A DNA stretch of 64,000 nt from Streptomonospora nanhaiensis (GCF_026642255.1 NZ_CP113264.1:1798001-1862000), one strand, 5' to 3'. Shown: positions 39,952 to 48,635, counted from the first letter of the stretch. The notes: generated by a model from the sequence alone, not told the origin. Numbers and translations: made by a program.

Positions 39952-42042
39952 ATGAACCACACCCCGCCCCGCCCCGTCAACCGCCTCCTCGTCGCCAACC
40001 GCGGCGAGATCGCCCGCCGGGTCTTCCGCACCTGCCGCACCATGGGCATCGGGACCGTCGCGGTCCACGCACCCGGGGAGGAGGGCGTCGCGCACGTGTC
40101 CGAGGCGGACACGGCGGTGCGCCTGCCGGTCCCCGGCGGCGGGAGCCCCGTCGACGCCTACCTCGACCCGCACGCCCTGGTCCGCGCCGCGCGCTCCGCG
40201 GGGGCGGACGCCGTTCACCCCGGCTACGGGTTCCTGTCCGAGAACCCAGGGTTCGCGCGCGCCGTCACCGGGGCCGGGCTCACCTGGGTGGGACCCTCCG
40301 CCGACGCGGTCGAGCGCATGGGAGCCAAGACCCTCGCCAAGCGGATCGCCCGCGAGGCGGGGGTGCCCGTCGCCGACGCCCTCGACCCGGGGGACGTGCG
40401 CCCCGAACACCTGCCCGTCCTGGTCAAGGCCGTCTCCGGGGGAGGCGGACGCGGTATGCGGGTCGTCCACGACCTCGCCGACCTCCCGGCCGAGGCCGCC
40501 GCAGCCCGGGCGGAGGCCGCGTCGGCGTTCGGCGACCCGGCCGTGTTCTGCGAGCCCTACGTCCGCCGCGGGCGCCACGTCGAGGTCCAGGTCCTCGCCG
40601 ACTCCCACGGCGCCGTCTGGGCGCTGGGGGAGCGCGACTGCTCCGTCCAGCGCCGGCACCAGAAGGTCGTCGAGGAGACGCCGGCCCCCGGCCTCCCCGA
40701 TGGCCTGCGCGAACGGCTGCACGAGGCGGCGCGGGCCCTGGCCCGCGCCATCGGCTACACCGGGGCCGGGACCGCCGAGTTCCTCGTCCCCGTCGGCGGC
40801 GGCGCCCTCGGCGACCCCGTCTTCCTGGAGATGAACACCCGCCTCCAGGTCGAACACCCCGTCACCGAGTGCGTCACCGGGCTGGACCTGGTCGAGTGGC
40901 AGATCCGGATCGCCGAGGGCGGGGCCCTGCCCGGGGGCGGCCCGCCCGCGCCGCGCGGCCACGCCGTCGAGGCGCGGCTGTACGCCGAGGACCCCCGCGA
41001 AGGCTGGCGGCCCCGCACCGGGACCCTGCGGGCCTTCGACGTGCCCGACGCGACCGCCCGGTTCACGAACCCCGACGGGCACGGCGTGCGCCTGGACAGC
41101 GGGGTCGAGCCGGGCGACACCGTCGGCGCCGACTTCGACCCCCTGCTCGCCAAGGTCGTCGCCCACGGCCGCGACCGCCGCGACGCGGTCCGCCGCCTGG
41201 CCTCCGCCCTGGCCGGAGCCCGCGTCCACGGGGTGGGGACCAACCGCGACCTGCTCGTCCGGGTGCTCCGCCACCCCGCGTTCGGGGCCGCCGACGAGCA
41301 CCCGGACGGGCTCCACACCGGCTACCTCGGCGCCGACCGGCTCACGGCGCTCGCCCAGCCCCTCGCCGACCCGCCCGCCGAACGCCTCGCCGCGCTCGCC
41401 GCCTCCCTGGCCGCCGCCGAGGCGGCCCGCTCCCCCCGGGCCGTGCCGGGGGGCGTCGGCGGCGCCGCCCCGAACCCGGGGCCCGGCAGCCCGCTCCCCG
41501 CGGGGATCCCCGCCAACTGGCGCAACCTCCCCTCCCGGGCCCACACCCGGGTCCACACCGCCGGGGGCGGCGGAGGCCGCCGGATCACCACCGCCTACCG
41601 GACCGTCCGGGGCGCCTACGAGCCCGAACAGCCCGGCGTGCGCGTCCTCTCCGCGGCCCCCGGCCTCGTCGTCCTGGAGGCCGACGGCCTGCGCCGCGCC
41701 CTCACCGTCCACACCTACGGGGGCGACCCCGACGTCCACGTCGAGTCCTCGCTCGGTTCCGTCACCCTCACCCCCGTCGACCCCCTCCCCGAACCCGAGG
41801 CCGCGGTCGACCCCGGCGCCCTGCCCGCGCCGATGCCCGGCACCGTCGTCGCCGTGGACGTCCGCGAGGGGGACCGGGTCGCCGAGGGGCAGACCCTGCT
41901 GCGCATCGAGGCCATGAAGATGGAGCACCGCATCACAGCACCCGCCGCCGGTGCCGTCCGGGAGATCCCGGTCGCGGCGGGCCAGAGGGTCCCCGCAGGG
42001 GCGCCCCTCGCCGTACTCGACTACGAAGGGCCCCACCCGTGA
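39952..42042 (+). CDS. Acyl-CoA carboxylase, biotin carboxylase/BCCP (alpha) subunit
   Basis: A 696-residue subunit. The biotin carboxylase domain spans about residues 1-450 (LLVANRGEIARRVFRTCRTMG, the ATP-grasp loop KAVSGGGGRGMR, EMNTRLQVEHPVTE). A linker region follows, then a biotinyl domain at about residues 620-692 with the biotin lysine in EAMKMEH. It carboxylates its own biotin with bicarbonate and ATP, then serves the beta subunit next to it. The C-terminal GTGA overlap couples it to the dehydrogenase gene. Substrate is probably a branched enoyl-CoA such as 3-methylcrotonyl-CoA or geranyl-CoA. Confidence 0.92.
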   Translation: MNHTPPRPVNRLLVANRGEIARRVFRTCRTMGIGTVAVHAPGEEGVAHVSEADTAVRLPVPGGGSPVDAYLDPHALVRAARSAGADAVHPGYGFLSENPGFARAVTGAGLTWVGPSADAVERMGAKTLAKRIAREAGVPVADALDPGDVRPEHLPVLVKAVSGGGGRGMRVVHDLADLPAEAAAARAEAASAFGDPAVFCEPYVRRGRHVEVQVLADSHGAVWALGERDCSVQRRHQKVVEETPAPGLPDGLRERLHEAARALARAIGYTGAGTAEFLVPVGGGALGDPVFLEMNTRLQVEHPVTECVTGLDLVEWQIRIAEGGALPGGGPPAPRGHAVEARLYAEDPREGWRPRTGTLRAFDVPDATARFTNPDGHGVRLDSGVEPGDTVGADFDPLLAKVVAHGRDRRDAVRRLASALAGARVHGVGTNRDLLVRVLRHPAFGAADEHPDGLHTGYLGADRLTALAQPLADPPAERLAALAASLAAAEAARSPRAVPGGVGGAAPNPGPGSPLPAGIPANWRNLPSRAHTRVHTAGGGGGRRITTAYRTVRGAYEPEQPGVRVLSAAPGLVVLEADGLRRALTVHTYGGDPDVHVESSLGSVTLTPVDPLPEPEAAVDPGALPAPMPGTVVAVDVREGDRVAEGQTLLRIEAMKMEHRITAPAAGAVREIPVAAGQRVPAGAPLAVLDYEGPHP

Positions 42043-43211
42043 CCGGTGCCATGACCTTCAACGAACCCGCCGAACGCGTCGAGCTGCGCGCAGTCGTGGC
42101 CGACTTCGCCGCCGGATACGGGTCCGGCTACTACAGGGCCAGGGCAGGGGAGGGCGAGTACCTCACCGAGCTGTGGCGCGAGGCCGGAGAACTCGGCTAC
42201 CTGGGCGTCAACATCCCCGAGGAGTACGGGGGCGGAGGGGGCGGCATCGGCGACCTCGCCGCCGTCCTGGAGGAGCTGAGCGCAGCCGGGTGCCCCACCC
42301 TCATGATGGTGGTCTCCCCGGCGATCTGCGGCACCGTCCTGGCCCGCTTCGGCACCCCCGACCAGCGGCGCCGGTGGCTCCCGGGCCTGGCCACGGGCAG
42401 GACCATCATGGCCTTCGCCATCACCGAGCCCGACGCGGGGTCCAACTCCCACCGCATCACCACCACCGCCCGCCGCGACGGCGACGGGTGGGTGCTCTCC
42501 GGCCGCAAGACCTTCATCTCCGGCGTGGACGTCGCCGACGCCGTCCTCGTGGTCGCCCGGATCCGGGACGAGGGCTCCGGCACCCTGTCGGCCGCCCTCT
42601 TCGCCGTCCCCACCGGCGCCCCCGGGTTCGAGGCCAGGCGGATCGAGATGGACCTGGTCAGCCCCGACCACCAGTTCCAGCTGTTCATGGACGACGTGCG
42701 CCTGCCCGGCGACGCCCTGGTCGGAGACCCCGAGGCCGGGCTCCTCCAGCTGTTCGCCGGCCTCAACCCCGAACGCATCATGGCCGCGTCCCTGGCCGCC
42801 GGGAGCGCGCGGCACGCCCTCGACAAGGCCGTCGCCTACGCCAAGGAGCGCACCGTGTGGGGGGACAGGCCCATCGGCGCCCACCAGGGGCTCGCGCATC
42901 CCCTCGCCCAGGTCAAGATCGAACTGGAGCAGGCACGCCTGATGACCCAGCACGCGGCGCTCCGCTACGATTCCGGCGACGACGCGGGGGCGGGCGAGGC
43001 GGCCAACATGGCCAAGTACGCCGCCGCCGAGGCGTGCGTGCGCGCGGTCGACCAGGCCGTGCAGACCCTCGGCGGCAACGGGCTGGCGAGCGAGTACGGG
43101 CTGGGGTCGGCGATCGCCGCCGCCCGCCTGGCGCGCATCGCCCCGGTCAGCCGGGAGATGGTCCTCAACTACGTGGCCCAGCAGTCCCTCGGCCTGCCCA
43201 AGTCGTACTGA
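42039..43211 (+). CDS. Acyl-CoA dehydrogenase
   Basis: A 390-residue flavoprotein dehydrogenase: GYLGVNIPEEYGGGGGGIGDLAAVLEEL, the FAD/substrate motif FAITEPDAGSNSHR, and QTLGGNGLASEYGLG near the end. It oxidises an acyl-CoA to the enoyl-CoA, passing electrons to ETF. As the partner of a methylcrotonyl/geranyl-type carboxylase it would act on isovaleryl-CoA or citronellyl-CoA. The GTG at 42039 is favoured (GAAGGG upstream and a four-base overlap); ATG 42051 is a fallback. The stop lies about 110 bp before the TetR gene. Confidence 0.9.
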   Translation: MTGAMTFNEPAERVELRAVVADFAAGYGSGYYRARAGEGEYLTELWREAGELGYLGVNIPEEYGGGGGGIGDLAAVLEELSAAGCPTLMMVVSPAICGTVLARFGTPDQRRRWLPGLATGRTIMAFAITEPDAGSNSHRITTTARRDGDGWVLSGRKTFISGVDVADAVLVVARIRDEGSGTLSAALFAVPTGAPGFEARRIEMDLVSPDHQFQLFMDDVRLPGDALVGDPEAGLLQLFAGLNPERIMAASLAAGSARHALDKAVAYAKERTVWGDRPIGAHQGLAHPLAQVKIELEQARLMTQHAALRYDSGDDAGAGEAANMAKYAAAEACVRAVDQAVQTLGGNGLASEYGLGSAIAAARLARIAPVSREMVLNYVAQQSLGLPKSY

Positions 43212-43324
43212 ACGGCGGCCGGCGGACCGTCGGCGCGTCCCCGCGCCCGGTCCGGCGGCCGGACGCGGGATCCCGTCCGCCGCACCGGCCCGGGAACCGC
43301 CCAGCGCAGCGAGGGGACGCGACC

Positions 43325-43939
43325 GTGGACACCGGAGCCGGCCGCGAGCCGAGGCAGGAACGCAGCCGGGCCACCCGGGCCCGGCTGCTCGACGCCGCCG
43401 TGGCCTGCCTGGCCGAGCGGGGCGCGGCCGGGGCCACCGTGGGCGCGGTCGCCGAACGCGCGGGAGTGTCCAGGGGGGCCGCCCAGCACCACTTCCCCAC
43501 CCGGGAGGACCTGTTCCTCGCGGCCCTGCGGTACATGCTCGACAACCGCGGGGAGGAGCTCAGGCGCGGCGCCGCCGCCGTGCCCGAGGGACCGGGGCGC
43601 ACCGAGGCCGTCGTGCAGATGGTCGTGGACGCGTTCAGCGGAATGGACTTCCAGGCCGCACTCCAGCTGTGGGCCGCGGCCGCCAGCGACCCCGTCCTGC
43701 GCGAGCGCATCCTCCCCATGGAGGAGCAGATGGGCCGCGAGGTCCACCGGGCCGCCGTGGACCTGCTGGGCGCCGACGAGTCGGCGCCCGGGGTCCGTGA
43801 GACGGTCCAGGCCACCCTCGACCTGGCCCGCGGACTCGGGCTCGCCAACCTCCTCGCCGACGACGGCCCGCGCCGCCGCCGGATCGTGCGCCGGTGGGCG
43901 CGCGTGCTCGACGCGGAGCTGCGCGGCGCGCCGGACTGA
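43325..43939 (+). CDS. TetR-family transcriptional regulator
   Basis: A 204-residue TetR protein. The N-terminal helix-turn-helix spans residues 12-55 (RATRARLLDAAVACLAERGAAGATVGAVAERAGVSRGAAQHHFPTREDLF). The helical effector domain follows and includes VVDAFSGMDFQAALQLWAAAASD. The GTG at 43325 has AGGGGA upstream. It closes the acyl-CoA carboxylase operon on the same strand and is the natural candidate for its regulator. A perfect palindrome at 36441-36462, before the first gene, is a possible binding site. Confidence 0.88.
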   Translation: MDTGAGREPRQERSRATRARLLDAAVACLAERGAAGATVGAVAERAGVSRGAAQHHFPTREDLFLAALRYMLDNRGEELRRGAAAVPEGPGRTEAVVQMVVDAFSGMDFQAALQLWAAAASDPVLRERILPMEEQMGREVHRAAVDLLGADESAPGVRETVQATLDLARGLGLANLLADDGPRRRRIVRRWARVLDAELRGAPD

Positions 43940-44069
43940 ATCCGCTTCCGGCCCGGCACGGAGGGAGATTATGATCGAACCCCGTCGGGCACGGCCCCGA
44001 CAGGACGAGAGAGCCCCGGCCGGCCGCCCCCGGCAGCCGGGCCCCCGACAGGACAAGGCGGTGTGACTG

Positions 44070-44633
44070 GTGAGCGCGGATCCGGGCAGAGACCTCCCCG
44101 GCCTGGCCAGGCGGGCCGCGGACGCGTTCGCGGAGAGCGCCGCACGGCGCAGGGACCGCGATTCCCTGGTGGACACCGCCTTCGCGGCGCTCTTCGACCT
44201 GTACCGCGCGACGTCGCGGTCCGAGCGGGAGTCCCCGGCGGGACGCCGCTTCAACGCCACCCTGGCCGGACTGCTGGTGAGCGGCAACAACCCCGACCGG
44301 CTCAGCCTGTACGTGGTGCGCAGCCAGACGGCGGCCGAGAACGGCCGCCACGAGGGGTACCGCCCGGCCTGCTGGCGCCGGTCCATGCTCCAGCTGCTCG
44401 GCGACGAGTTCGTGCCCTGGCAGGAGTTCCTCCGACCCGTGGACCTGGACGCCATCCCGCGCATCGACGAGGCCCTCGCCGGGGTGGCGGGGAGCGCGAG
44501 CCCGGTCAGCGAGGAGGAGGTGCCCGACTGGGTGCCCGAGACGCACTGGTGGTGGTGGGAGCCCGCGCGCCTGCGCGGCGAGGAGGCCCCGGACCGCGTG
44601 GACAGCGGCACGCTCGACGCCGTCAGGGACTGA
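44070..44633 (+). CDS. Hypothetical protein, 187 residues
   Basis: I do not recognise this protein. It is charged, mostly helical and without signal peptide or membrane span. It contains DRDSLVDTAFAALFDLYRATSRSE, FNATLAGLLVSGNNPDRLSLYVVRSQT and a Trp-rich end, WVPETHWWWWEPARLRGEE. Codon use is typical of the window. The GTG start at 44070 lacks a strong ribosome binding site. A small membrane protein frame starts at its stop codon, so the two may be coupled. Function unknown. Confidence 0.6.
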   Translation: MSADPGRDLPGLARRAADAFAESAARRRDRDSLVDTAFAALFDLYRATSRSERESPAGRRFNATLAGLLVSGNNPDRLSLYVVRSQTAAENGRHEGYRPACWRRSMLQLLGDEFVPWQEFLRPVDLDAIPRIDEALAGVAGSASPVSEEEVPDWVPETHWWWWEPARLRGEEAPDRVDSGTLDAVRD

Positions 44634-44923
44634 CCCCGCCGCCCGCCCCCTTCCGCCGCATCCCCCGGAGCGGCGCGGCCGAGCCCTCCTTCCCCTGGTC
44701 CACCCTGAGGGGCCGTGTCCTCCGGGCCCTGCCGGTGGCCCTGTTCACGGCCCTCTTCCAGTGGCCCGTCCGCTTCTTCCTGTTCGACGAGACCTGGAAA
44801 CAGGCGGCCCTCTTCTCGGCCTCGACGGCGGTGATCGCCCTCTCGGTTCTCCTCCTGCTCCTCTGGCTCTTGCGCCACACCCCTGACACCAGGGGCCGGA
44901 CCCGGGGAGCGCGGCGGCACTGA
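44630..44923 (+). CDS. Possible small membrane protein, start uncertain
   Basis: The frame encodes about 97 residues with two strong membrane segments, VLRALPVALFTALFQWPVRFFLF and AALFSASTAVIALSVLLLLLWLL, and a basic tail. It overlaps the stop of the preceding gene if translation starts at CTG 44630. The next usable start, GTG 44735, would cut into the first membrane helix. Codon composition is right for a gene, but the lack of ATG or GTG in the right place keeps it doubtful. Confidence 0.4.
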   Translation: MTPPPAPFRRIPRSGAAEPSFPWSTLRGRVLRALPVALFTALFQWPVRFFLFDETWKQAALFSASTAVIALSVLLLLLWLLRHTPDTRGRTRGARRH

Positions 44924-44929
44924 CACGGC

Positions 44930-44966
44930 GCCCGCCCCGCCCCCGGTGCGGGGCCGGGGCGGGAGG
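44930..44966. terminator. GC-rich hairpin between convergent genes
   Basis: C-rich and G-rich arms (CCCGCCCCG near 44930, CCGGGGCGGG near 44957) can pair in the short gap before the convergent beta-glucosidase gene. The exact fold is approximate. Confidence 0.45.
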
Positions 44967-44977
44967 CCCGGGGGCGC

Positions 44978-46303
44978 TCAGGCGCCGGTACGCGAGGCGA
45001 TGAGGTCCCGGTACCAGGCGAAGGAGTCCTTCGGCGTGCGGACCTGCGTCGCGTGGTCCACGCGCACGAGCCCGAAGCGCTGGTGGTAGCCCTCGGCCCA
45101 CTCGAAGTTGTCCGTGAGCGTCCACGCGAAGTACCCGCGCACGTCGACGCCGCGCCCGCGCGCCGCCTCGACCGCACCCACGTGCCCCTCCAGGTAGGCG
45201 ATCCGCTCGGGGTCCGCCACCCGCCCGTCGGGGGCGACGGCGTCGGCGTAGGAGGCCCCGTTCTCGGTGACGTAGAGGGGCGGCAGCGCGTCGCCGTAGC
45301 GCTCCACCAGCAGGTCGAGCGTGCGCCCGAGCCCCTCGGGCACCACCGGCCAGCCGAACGCCGTCGTCGGCGCCCCGGGGACCTCGCCGAAGTCGAACGG
45401 CAGGCCCGACCCCGGACCGGGAGCGGCGACCACGCTCGGGTTGTAGTAGTTGACGCCGATCCCGTCCACGCTGCCCAGGACCAGTTCCATGTCCCCGTCG
45501 CGCACCCCGGGGACCTCCTTCGCCCCGAACGCCGACAGGTCCGGGTGGGCGCCGGTCAGCACCGGGTCGGTGAACAGCCGGTTGTGCAGGGCGTCGTAGG
45601 CGCCGGCGGCGTCGGCGTCGGCCGCGGACCCGGTGGCGGGCGCGACGGGGGAGTAGTTGTTGGTGAGCAGGGCCTCCAGCCCGCGCGAGCGCAGCTCCCG
45701 GGCGGCGAGCCCGTGCGCGAGCAGCAGGTGGTGGGCCACGCCCAGGACGTCGGGCACGTCCAGGGTCAGGCCGGGGGCGTGCACGCCGAACGCGTGCCCG
45801 TAGGCCATGTGCACCACGGGTTCGTTGAGGGTGATCCACCGCCCCACGCGGTCGCCGAGGCGGTCGGCGGCGACCGCCGCGTACTCGGCGAAGGCGTACG
45901 CGGTGTCGCGCGACCTCCACCCGCCCCCGTCCTCCAGCGCCTGCGGCAGGTCCCAGTGGAACAGGGTCGGCACCGGTGTGATGCCCCGGGCCAGCAGGGC
46001 GTCCACGAGCCGGTCGTAGAAGTCCAGCCCGGCCCGGTTCACGGCTCCGCGCCCCCGCGGCACCACCCGGGGCCAGGCGATCGAGAACCGGTAGGCGTTC
46101 ACGCCCAGCCGGTCCAGCAGGTCCACGTCCTCCTCCCAGCGGCGGTAGTGGTCGCAGGCCGCGGCGGGGCTGTGGCCGTCGCGGATCGCGCCGGGCCTCT
46201 GGGCGAAGGTGTCCCAGACGGACGCGGCGCGCCCGTCCTCGGCCAGGGCACCCTCGATCTGGAAGGCGGAGGAGGCCACCCCCCACAGGAACGGTGACGA
46301 CAT
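44978..46303 (-). CDS. Beta-glucosidase (glycoside hydrolase family 1)
   Basis: A 441-residue GH1 retaining beta-glycosidase. FLWGVASSAFQIEGA opens the barrel. The acid/base Glu is in WITLNEPVVH and the nucleophile Glu in LYVTENGASY. DFYDRLVDALLARGITPVPTLFHWDLP and SIAWPRVVPRG are typical. No signal peptide is present, so it cleaves imported beta-glucosides (cellobiose-like sugars) in the cytosol. ATG 46303 follows AAAGGCAGG. It is the second gene after the sugar transporter (71-bp gap), consistent with an uptake-and-hydrolysis operon. Confidence 0.93.
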   Translation of the reverse strand: MSSPFLWGVASSAFQIEGALAEDGRAASVWDTFAQRPGAIRDGHSPAAACDHYRRWEEDVDLLDRLGVNAYRFSIAWPRVVPRGRGAVNRAGLDFYDRLVDALLARGITPVPTLFHWDLPQALEDGGGWRSRDTAYAFAEYAAVAADRLGDRVGRWITLNEPVVHMAYGHAFGVHAPGLTLDVPDVLGVAHHLLLAHGLAARELRSRGLEALLTNNYSPVAPATGSAADADAAGAYDALHNRLFTDPVLTGAHPDLSAFGAKEVPGVRDGDMELVLGSVDGIGVNYYNPSVVAAPGPGSGLPFDFGEVPGAPTTAFGWPVVPEGLGRTLDLLVERYGDALPPLYVTENGASYADAVAPDGRVADPERIAYLEGHVGAVEAARGRGVDVRGYFAWTLTDNFEWAEGYHQRFGLVRVDHATQVRTPKDSFAWYRDLIASRTGA

Positions 46304-46374
46304 GGACGGACCTGCCTTTCGTGCGTACGCGGTTGCGACGGGGTTCACGGGGTTCACGGGGATCGAGGGGGAGG

Positions 46375-47664
46375 TCAGGCGACCCCCCTGATCCGCCAGA
46401 CCAGCACGGCGCCCAACAGCGTGAGCAGACCGCACACGGTGTACAGGACCGGGTATCCGCCCAGGTGGACGACGATCGGCCCGGCGACGGCGGGGGCGAG
46501 CACCTGCGGACCGGCACTGGCGATGTTGACGATCCCCAGGTCCTTGGCCCGGCCCCCTGCCGTCGGCAGGACCTCGGTGACCAGCGCGTTGTCCACGGAC
46601 AGGTAGATGCCGAAGCCCACGCCCAGCACCACCGCGCACGCCAGGCTCATCGGCCAGGTCGGGTACGCGGCGAGCAGGAACGCGGGGACCGCCGATACGA
46701 CGCCGGACAGGCACACCGGTCCCCGGCGACGGCCGATCCGGTCCGAGACCAGCCCGGCGAGCACGGTCGTGGACACGACCGCCGCCGTGTAGACGAGGAT
46801 CAGCACCAGCAGGCCGTCCGCCGCCGACGAGCCGGGGAACAGCTCCTCGTAGCCCACGCCGTCGCGCAGGAAGTACAGCAGGTAGAGGGTGAACATGGCG
46901 TTGCCCGTCTGCATGAGGAAACGGGTCAGCCACGCCCAGCCGAAGTCGGGGTACCGGCGAGGGGACACCCGGAAGCCGCGCCAGAACTCGTGCCAGGGCG
47001 GACACGCCTCCCGGGGCAGCGGCGGATCGGGGGCCAGCAGAGCGAACGGCAGCGCGCACACGAGGGTCAGCGCGCCGATCAGGGCGTAGCCGGGGGCGGG
47101 CCCGGTGACCACCACGGTCACCAGGAGCACCGCCACCACCACACCCGCCGACTGGGGGATGCCGATCCATCCGGACACCGCGCCGCGCTGGCGGACCGGT
47201 ACGCGGTCCGGGACGGCCGCGAGCAGGGTCGCGTTCAGGCAGGACAGCGCGGCCTGGACGAACGACCAGCCCAGCAGGACGCCCAGCACGCCGTCCTGCC
47301 GCCCCAGGACCACCAGGCCCAGGGCGCCGAGGGCGGCCCCGGCCAGGATCCAGGGACGGCGGCGTCCGAACCTGCCGGTGGTGCGGTCCGACAGCGCCCC
47401 GACAAGAGGGGTGCCGAGCGTCGAGCAGGCGGCGCCGATCCCGGTCACCCAGGCCAGCGTGGTCTCCTTGCTGTCGGGGGCGATCATCCCGACCTGCTCG
47501 GGAAGCAGGACCTGGAGCGGGCCGAAGAAGGCCATCCACATGCCCAGGTTGGCCAGGCTGATCCCGGCCACCCACAGGCGGCGGACGGGCCGGACGGGTT
47601 CGGCCGGTGCGGCCGGGACCGGCCGACGGGACGCGGGGGAGGGCTGCGCGGGGGGAGTGCGCAC
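46375..47664 (-). CDS. MFS sugar transporter (GPH/SUC2-like)
   Basis: A 429-residue transporter with about 12 membrane helices. LGTPLVGALSDRTTGRFGRRRPWILAGA is the loop 2-3 motif of the glycoside-pentoside-hexuronide/sucrose transporter type. The mirrored LAGLVSDRIGRRRGPVC is in the second half. The first 28 residues are a Pro/Ala-rich cytosolic leader. The GTG start at 47664 lies 10 bp from a near-perfect 27-bp inverted repeat. Upstream of beta-glucosidase on the same strand, it probably imports a beta-glucoside or disaccharide by proton symport. Confidence 0.88.
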   Translation of the reverse strand: MRTPPAQPSPASRRPVPAAPAEPVRPVRRLWVAGISLANLGMWMAFFGPLQVLLPEQVGMIAPDSKETTLAWVTGIGAACSTLGTPLVGALSDRTTGRFGRRRPWILAGAALGALGLVVLGRQDGVLGVLLGWSFVQAALSCLNATLLAAVPDRVPVRQRGAVSGWIGIPQSAGVVVAVLLVTVVVTGPAPGYALIGALTLVCALPFALLAPDPPLPREACPPWHEFWRGFRVSPRRYPDFGWAWLTRFLMQTGNAMFTLYLLYFLRDGVGYEELFPGSSAADGLLVLILVYTAAVVSTTVLAGLVSDRIGRRRGPVCLSGVVSAVPAFLLAAYPTWPMSLACAVVLGVGFGIYLSVDNALVTEVLPTAGGRAKDLGIVNIASAGPQVLAPAVAGPIVVHLGGYPVLYTVCGLLTLLGAVLVWRIRGVA

Positions 47665-47674
47665 GTGTGACCTA

Positions 47675-47701
47675 CCTAACGTGAATTCGTCTCATGTTAG
47701 G
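47675..47701. promoter_or_regulatory. Candidate operator of the sugar transporter/beta-glucosidase operon
   Basis: CCTAACGTGA (47675-47684) and TCATGTTAGG (47692-47701) form ten-base arms with one mismatch and a seven-base spacer, directly upstream of the transporter start. No sugar regulator gene is adjacent, so the binding protein is unknown. Confidence 0.55.
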
Positions 47702-47770
47702 CAGGGATCGCTGGGGGCGGAAGGCCCCGGGCCGCGCACATCGGCGCGGTCCGGCGCCGTCGCCATGTAG

Positions 47771-47780
47771 TCAAGTTTGA
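47771..47780. promoter_or_regulatory. PadR-type operator A (TCAAGTTTGA)
   Basis: A TCAA-N2-TTGA palindrome in AGTCAAGTTTGACC. It overlaps the -35 hexamer TTGACC (47777-47782) of the VOC gene promoter, so binding would block transcription. Confidence 0.6.
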
Positions 47781-47806
47781 CCAGTGGCGCGGGAGGGAGC
47801 TAGCCT
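47777..47806 (+). promoter_or_regulatory. Candidate promoter of the VOC gene
   Basis: TTGACC (47777-47782), 18-base spacer, TAGCCT (47801-47806). The predicted start near 47813 falls at operator B. Confidence 0.5.
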
Positions 47807-47816
47807 CGATCAGTAG

Positions 47817-47826
47817 TCAAACTTGA
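47817..47826. promoter_or_regulatory. PadR-type operator B (TCAAACTTGA)
   Basis: Second TCAA-N2-TTGA palindrome, in AGTCAAACTTGATTAA, 46 bp after operator A and just before the VOC gene's ribosome binding site. Confidence 0.6.
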
Positions 47827-47843
47827 TTAATGAAGGGGGTTCC

Positions 47844-48635
47844 ATGGTCGTGCGAGACCCGGTGGGGACACCCGGGGAGCCGGAGGGGCGGATGCGGCCC
47901 GACGAGACGACGGTGCCCGTGCTGCCCTGTGTCTCGGCGGAGGAGACCCTGGCGTTCTACCGGGCCCTCGGCTTCGAGGTCACCTACGAGCAGACGAGGC
48001 CGTACCTGTACCTGGCGTTCCGGTGGAGCGGGTTCGACCTGCACTTCGGCAGGGCGCCGGAGGGGTTGGACCCGGCCCTGGAGACCAGCGGCGGCTGCCT
48101 GGTGATGGTCGACGAGGTCGCGCCCTACCACGCCGAGCTCACGCGGGCGATGCGCGCCGCCTACGGGAAGGTCCTCGCCAGGGGACTGCCCCGCATCACC
48201 CGCCACCGGCCCGGGGCGAGCCGCTTCACCTTGATGGACCCCTCGGGCAACTCGGTCATCTTCATCCGGCGGGACGAGCCGGCGGAACCGGAGTACGGCG
48301 GGTCCGCCTCCCTGGAGGGGCTGGCCAGGGCGCTCGACCAGGTGCGGATCTTCCGGGAGTTCAAGAACGACGACGAGGCCGCCTACCGCAGGGCGAACTC
48401 GGCGCTGCGCCGCCACGGCGACGGGGCTCCGGCCGCGGACCGGGCGCTGGCGTACGCGACCCTGGTCGAACTCTCCGTCGCCCTGGGCGACGGGGCGAAG
48501 GCGCAGGAGTGGCAGGCGATGCTCGCCGGGGTCGAGCTCACCGACGAGGAGCGCGAGCGGGTCGGGGCGGAGCTGGCCAACGCCGAGGCCCTCCGGGCCT
48601 GGCTGGGCGAGGACGGCGGCGCCGACCGGGTCTAG
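47844..48635 (+). CDS. VOC-fold (glyoxalase/bleomycin resistance-like) protein with helical C-domain
   Basis: A 263-residue protein. Residues 25-150 form a vicinal-oxygen-chelate domain: TVPVLPCVSAEETLAFYRALGFEVTYEQ, YLAFRWSGFDLHFG and FTLMDPSGNSVIFIRR. From about residue 160 a helical, charged domain (RALDQVRIFREFKNDDEAAYRRANSALRRHG) resembles helical repeat segments and is unusual for simple resistance proteins. ATG 47844 follows AAGGGGG. Two TCAA-N2-TTGA sites flank its promoter and a third precedes the exporter genes, so it belongs to the PadR-controlled set. It may bind or modify a toxic compound. Confidence 0.75.
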   Translation: MVVRDPVGTPGEPEGRMRPDETTVPVLPCVSAEETLAFYRALGFEVTYEQTRPYLYLAFRWSGFDLHFGRAPEGLDPALETSGGCLVMVDEVAPYHAELTRAMRAAYGKVLARGLPRITRHRPGASRFTLMDPSGNSVIFIRRDEPAEPEYGGSASLEGLARALDQVRIFREFKNDDEAAYRRANSALRRHGDGAPAADRALAYATLVELSVALGDGAKAQEWQAMLAGVELTDEERERVGAELANAEALRAWLGEDGGADRV

